Part shown: positions 60,148 through 64,000 of the stretch, piece after piece
How positions within the stretch are numbered: position 1 is the stretch's first letter
Layout of the letters: each line of letters begins with the position of its first letter
Translations under genes and position numbers: made by a program
Source of the DNA: Parasponia andersonii
Lineage: Eukaryota > Streptophyta > Magnoliopsida > Rosales > Cannabaceae
Reading direction: 5' to 3'
Length of the DNA: 64,000 bases
NCBI GenBank assembly: GCA_002914805.1
Contig: JXTB01000073.1
Span: forward strand, 233,863-297,862
Notes under the pieces: generated by a model
Databases searched by the model: none
The model's input: only the letters and a program-made list of their open reading frames with translations
Told to the model about the DNA's origin: nothing

Positions 60148-61034
60148 AGGCTTAGGTGGATAGCTTTGTATCTTTTAGTCCAGTCTCTTTTGTATAGTGA
60201 ACTCTCTTGTTGAATGTGGTTGTTATTAATTTTGGAGAACTGGTTAAAATGCAATTTAACACAAATTTTGTAAAGCATGTGGGGATTAATTGTAATACTA
60301 GACAGACAGGTCGCATCTAGTGTAACAACCCAAACTCCTCATTCCAACGTCTAGTTTGACAACCAAGTTTGCAAATCTCCCTTGAATAAACTCGATGGCG
60401 ACAATGCTTTGGCATGGTCCCAGTTAGTAAAAAATGTGGGTTTTGAGTTCGGTTGTTTTTGTAGCAAGGATTATCAAAACTGAAAACTAACCGGAAAATG
60501 TAGGATTTGATTTGGTCGGCTTTGGATGTTTGTTTCGATGTTGTTTTGGTCAAGTTCGGTCGAGCTAACTCTGTGGAAGAGTATATTGTTTACCACTACT
60601 ACGACGAGACACAACTAGCATGTCTATGTTGTGCATTTTTGTTGCCCTTGGCACAAAACAAAACTACATTGATTAAGGGGGAAAAAATAGAGTGCTTTGG
60701 CAAAATGGCAACCTCAAAAATCGAATTTAGCAAGATAACTTTCTTATTTATTTTTAATTTTTTTATTTCAATAAATCTAATTAGCATTACTTAATAGATA
60801 ATAAATTACTAGTCACTCATTAAGGATAGCTAATAATATATATTATATTATACAACTTAAAAGTGACTTAAAAAGAAAACAGTAAGGAGTTATTCCGCCA
60901 GCACCTTCTTTTTTTCTTTAGTATCTTTTTTCACTTTCCTCTACCTACAAGTGCAAGTTTGCAGTAGTATTCCTTTATATTCTTTTTGCAACAGCCTTTA
61001 AACTACAACCCAACATTCTTTGGAGCATAGAGAA
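60148..61034. other. KU80 3' region and short intergenic sequence
   Basis: The 3' untranslated region of KU80 runs to about 60300. At 60319, GTAACAACCCAAACTCC is the reverse complement of wording found at gypsy LTR ends (GTTTGGGTYGTAACA) and may be a tiny relic. The rest is AT-rich with no gene seen. Confidence 0.4.
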
Positions 61035-62931
61035 ATGGAAGGTAGTGAAGAGCTTCTACCTCCATTGCCACATGAGTCTCTGTTGTTGCCTCCATCCAAT
61101 GAATTTCAACAATTTGCAAGAAATTTTGAATTTTTGGCTTTTAAATTGTAAATTTATTTGAATTTCAGTTTGCATAACTTATTTAATACTCAAAGAATAA
61201 TAATCGATTCAAATATAGAATTTGATATGAATTTGAACACAAAGATTGTTTTTCGTAAAAAGACTATTTTTCATTTTTTTTTTAATTTTCATGCTTGCTT
61301 TATTTTTAAAGAACAACCTTTTTTGTTACTTCATTTTGAAGAGTGACCATAAGATTTTTGAAGATTATTGAACATCAATATGATAATAGATTGAGCGACC
61401 ATAATTGTCATTGTAGTTATATTGAGCGACCATAATTGTAATTGTAGTTATATTGAGCGACCTTTAAGGTCGTTATGCTAATTGTTAAGGATAATACATT
61501 AAGCGACCATAATTGTATTATAATTACACAGAGCAACCTTCAAGGTCGCTCAATCACTATAAAAGTCGCTCAGTGAATGTCAATAAGACAATACATGAAG
61601 CAACCAATTATTAGTTTTTAAACTAATGTTATTAAAATAGTTTATACTTGTTTATATTGTAACAATTATATAATAAGAAACAAACACGTACACATTTTAA
61701 TAAATTATATTAGATTGTCTATTTTTCGTGTTTGAGATATCGTAGTTTGTATTTCTTCACTTTGTTCATAATATTAATGAGACACTAATATGTTCTTTAT
61801 AATACGTTTTAAGGTAGTAAGAAAATATCAACATCTAAGCTCTCAAATATCCCACAACTTATAACGAGTGTAATTGTTCGAGCAAAAGCCACTGAAAGGT
61901 CGACTTTGGGTAGTATTGATAAAATAAAAAATTGGATGACAAAAAATGATGAAAAAATATTTAGGACGTATTCTCAACAAGGTCATTTATTGGACTTGCC
62001 TAGTAAAGGGCAATTTGGCACATCAAATAATATCGAGAAGGGTGAATTGCCACAAAAAAAAAAAAAATGAAACTTGGTTCTTGATAGAGGAAAAATCACT
62101 TAAGTTCTCCTTTTATGAGCTTGCAATAACATCTGAATTGCACATAAGTTACGGTCTAACAGATGAAGAGATTGTAAAAGTTACCGAAAAGCAAGAATTG
62201 ATGAATAAATACTTTGGTGGGAAAGCTCCGAAACTAGTAGACATTGCTAATGTTCTAGATAATCTCTATAGGTATACGAAAAGGACCAAGGTCATAGTGA
62301 AGCTATGCTTTGTTTACTTACTCGGTGCTTTGTTGTTAGTGTCCAATTCTAGTGCAACAATCGATCCATTTTGGTTGCAACTTATTGATGACCTTCTATT
62401 GTTTGATAAGTATCCCTGGGGGAAGTTGTTTCATGAAAAAGCTATTTATTATATTAACATGCAAAACATGCAATCCAAAAATAGTGGTACAAAAAAATGG
62501 AACTTTTACGGTCGCTTATAGATTTTTTAGGTAAGGTTTATTTTTTTTATATAGAATTTAAATCTTTCAAATTTTGGATTTTTAAAAATATTGTAAAGTT
62601 GAGTGACCTTATATTTGTATTGAGCAACCTTTGAAGTACTAAAGGTCGCTCATTGCAATTGGTATGATCACTTAGTGTAATTTAAGGTTACTTAAGGAAA
62701 TTTGGAACTTTTTACATTATTATTTTGTTAAATATTTTTACATTGACATTAATAACAATCATTTTATTTTGAATTTAGGTATGGATTTGTGAGGCTATGC
62801 CTAAGTTGGGTGAGTTGATTGGCAATAGAATTCCAAGAAACTATATTCTACGATGGTTAGATTGGAAGATAAATGAGTCTTATAAAAATACTTCAATTAG
62901 TAAGATATCAGAAGTCATAAGAGATGCTGAG
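61035..62931 (+). pseudogene. DUF1985 (Ulp1/Mutator-type transposon) relic
   Basis: An ATG at 61035 opens a 38-codon frame (MEGSEELLPPLPHESL...) that may be the old N-terminus. Clear DUF1985-like sequence begins at about 61820 (SIDKIKNWMTKND, FRTYSQQGHLLDLP), shifts frame near 62000, and continues to 62521 (NETWFLIEEKSLKFSFYELA, VKLCFVYLLGALLLVSNSSA). A further frame slip at an A-run near 62495, then an intron-like gap (62522-62778), leads to VWICEAMPKLGELIGNRIPR and ILRWLDWKINESYKN, ending near 62931. This domain usually belongs to plant genes or MULE transposons that also carry a Ulp1 protease; no protease part is seen here. The family assignment is by memory of the motif style. Confidence 0.65.
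61390..61575. repeat. Cluster of GAGCGACC words and near-palindromes
   Basis: GAGCGACC or a one-base variant occurs at 61393, 61433, 61454, 61500 and 61532, and its reverse complement GGTCGCTC at 61543 and, as variants, at 61565. Two form near-palindromes (GAGCGACCTTTAAGGTCGTT; GAGCAACCTTCAAGGTCGCTC). A second cluster is at 62600-62660, inside the gap of the DUF1985 relic. Possibly tandem decay of a transposon end. Confidence 0.7.
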
Positions 62932-64000
62932 GTATTTATCCATTATATATACAATAGTTCTATTTAATAATTTTAATATTTTTGGTTGTAATAACATATT
63001 CATTGGTCACCAATAATCCTACTTTTCAGTTCTTTGTACGATTCACATTGTTACTTTCACTAAAGGAGAAGGTACAAGTTTTCTATGCTCAAAGACTTGG
63101 TAGTTGTTGCGGATTTTATAATAGCTATGCAAGTGCACGTGCCGAAACAAATAATATAGTAGTGAGTGAGTATCGTATCCACAGGGATTGATTACCAAAA
63201 TTATTTGTAAAATCTAAATGTCAAACAAGCTAGTCTAACGAATGAGAAATAAAAATTTGTAATAAAATAGCAACAATTTAAAGATGCAAGCAGAAAAGTA
63301 AACATTAAGCAGAAAATAATAAGATCTAATCAAGTGATTGTGAATCAGTGGTGTGGATAAGTTGGGATTATTGAATCCCCCTTGGTTGCAAATCTGGGTT
63401 TAATTGCTGCAGCAACGCCTATGGCAAAATCACTCCAGTAACTGAAAATTCAATTTGTACATATTAATCTTCCGAATTCAATATGTTTAAGGTTCTTATA
63501 AACCAGATTTGATATATTCCTATGCTAACCTAGTTCTCAAAACATCATTTATAGTATCAATTCTCAATGGGTTTGCATGGTAACAATATATTCCTATACC
63601 ATTACTAATTCAAAGATCTACTAAAGAGATGATTGAATCATGCATCATTCAAGCTAAGTCCAACTAAGATTAACCTTTCCAGAATTAATCCTAATTTGTC
63701 TATCCTAAATATTGATGGCCAAGCAACAAAAGGAAATAATAGTGAAGCGCACTTGAACGAACTAGAGGAAAATACCATAAACAATTTAAAACAACTTTAA
63801 TCCATCAATACAACCTCAGATTCATCATAATCCCAGCTAAGGGAGCTTAGCTCATGGTCTGAAATGTAAAAATCAGCAACCTAAAATGCTCCATAGATTA
63901 CAGAAAGTTCAAGAAAAGAAAAAAATAAATACAAAGAAGACTAGAAGAGAATAATGAAGTGCTAGCTGGATGATGGTGGTTTTGCTCCTTGCTGCTGCCA
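62932..64000. other. Right-edge sequence, repeat-like
   Basis: No gene recognised. GAGTATCGTATCCACAGGGA (63166-63185) is a phrase I associate with dispersed retrotransposon-related sequence in plants. The following ~800 bp is less AT-rich and continuous to the edge, consistent with part of a larger element. No LTR pair or coding domain is visible. Confidence 0.35.

Noticed and set aside
1..64000. tRNA, rRNA, CRISPR or bacterial-type operon features
   Set aside because: None was found by eye. The tRNA-like words present are retrotransposon primer sites. The window is plant nuclear DNA.

Overview
This is a window of an AT-rich flowering-plant (eudicot) nuclear genome. Three multi-exon housekeeping or regulatory genes, all on the + strand, are embedded in retrotransposons and other repeats. 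The genes have plant intron structure (GT-AG, T-rich introns), and their products are plant-specific or plant-type: a BAR-PH-ArfGAP-ankyrin protein, an auxin response factor and KU80. The species cannot be named from the sequence. Two N bases (19912 and 50565) show that it is a draft assembly.

Layout. 1-4343: 5' part of a Ty1/copia retrotransposon on the - strand (5' LTR, primer binding site, gag, most of pol; the rest lies beyond the left edge). It sits about 100 bp upstream of the first visible exon of the next gene, presumably in an intron. 4444-10281: the last 14 exons of a class I ARF-GAP gene, AGD1-like. 10.3-40 kb: a gene-poor block about 29 kb long. It holds a MITE with roughly 100-bp inverted ends (18077-18437), a 115-bp hairpin (25310-25424), a solo LTR with a 5-bp target duplication (26305-35115), a Ty3/gypsy chromovirus nested in that solo LTR (26991-35037), and a tandem array of ~640-bp units (37055-39119). 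40524-45112: ARF2, 14 exons, 848 residues, with three small upstream ORFs and a tasiR-ARF target site. 48759-60147: KU80, 12 exons, 690 residues. KU80 intron 4 carries a GC-rich insert between two identical 163-bp direct repeats, and intron 9 carries a complete but decayed Ty1/copia element. 61-63 kb: a frameshifted DUF1985 (Ulp1/Mutator-type transposon) relic, followed by repeat-like sequence to the right edge.

How it fits together. An AGD1-like gene next to ARF2 matches the Arabidopsis chromosome 5 neighbourhood as I remember it (AGD1 At5g61980, ARF2 At5g62000), so this looks like an old linkage that transposons have stretched. The three proteins act in separate processes: vesicle traffic, auxin-responsive transcription and non-homologous end joining. 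They share no operon-like logic. The points most worth checking are the retroelement ending 11 nt before a KU80 splice acceptor, the 163-bp perfect duplication flanking the other KU80 insert, and the post-transcriptional control elements of ARF2. No convincing new protein system was found. Exon borders were assigned by eye from reading frame, GT-AG sites and remembered family sequences.
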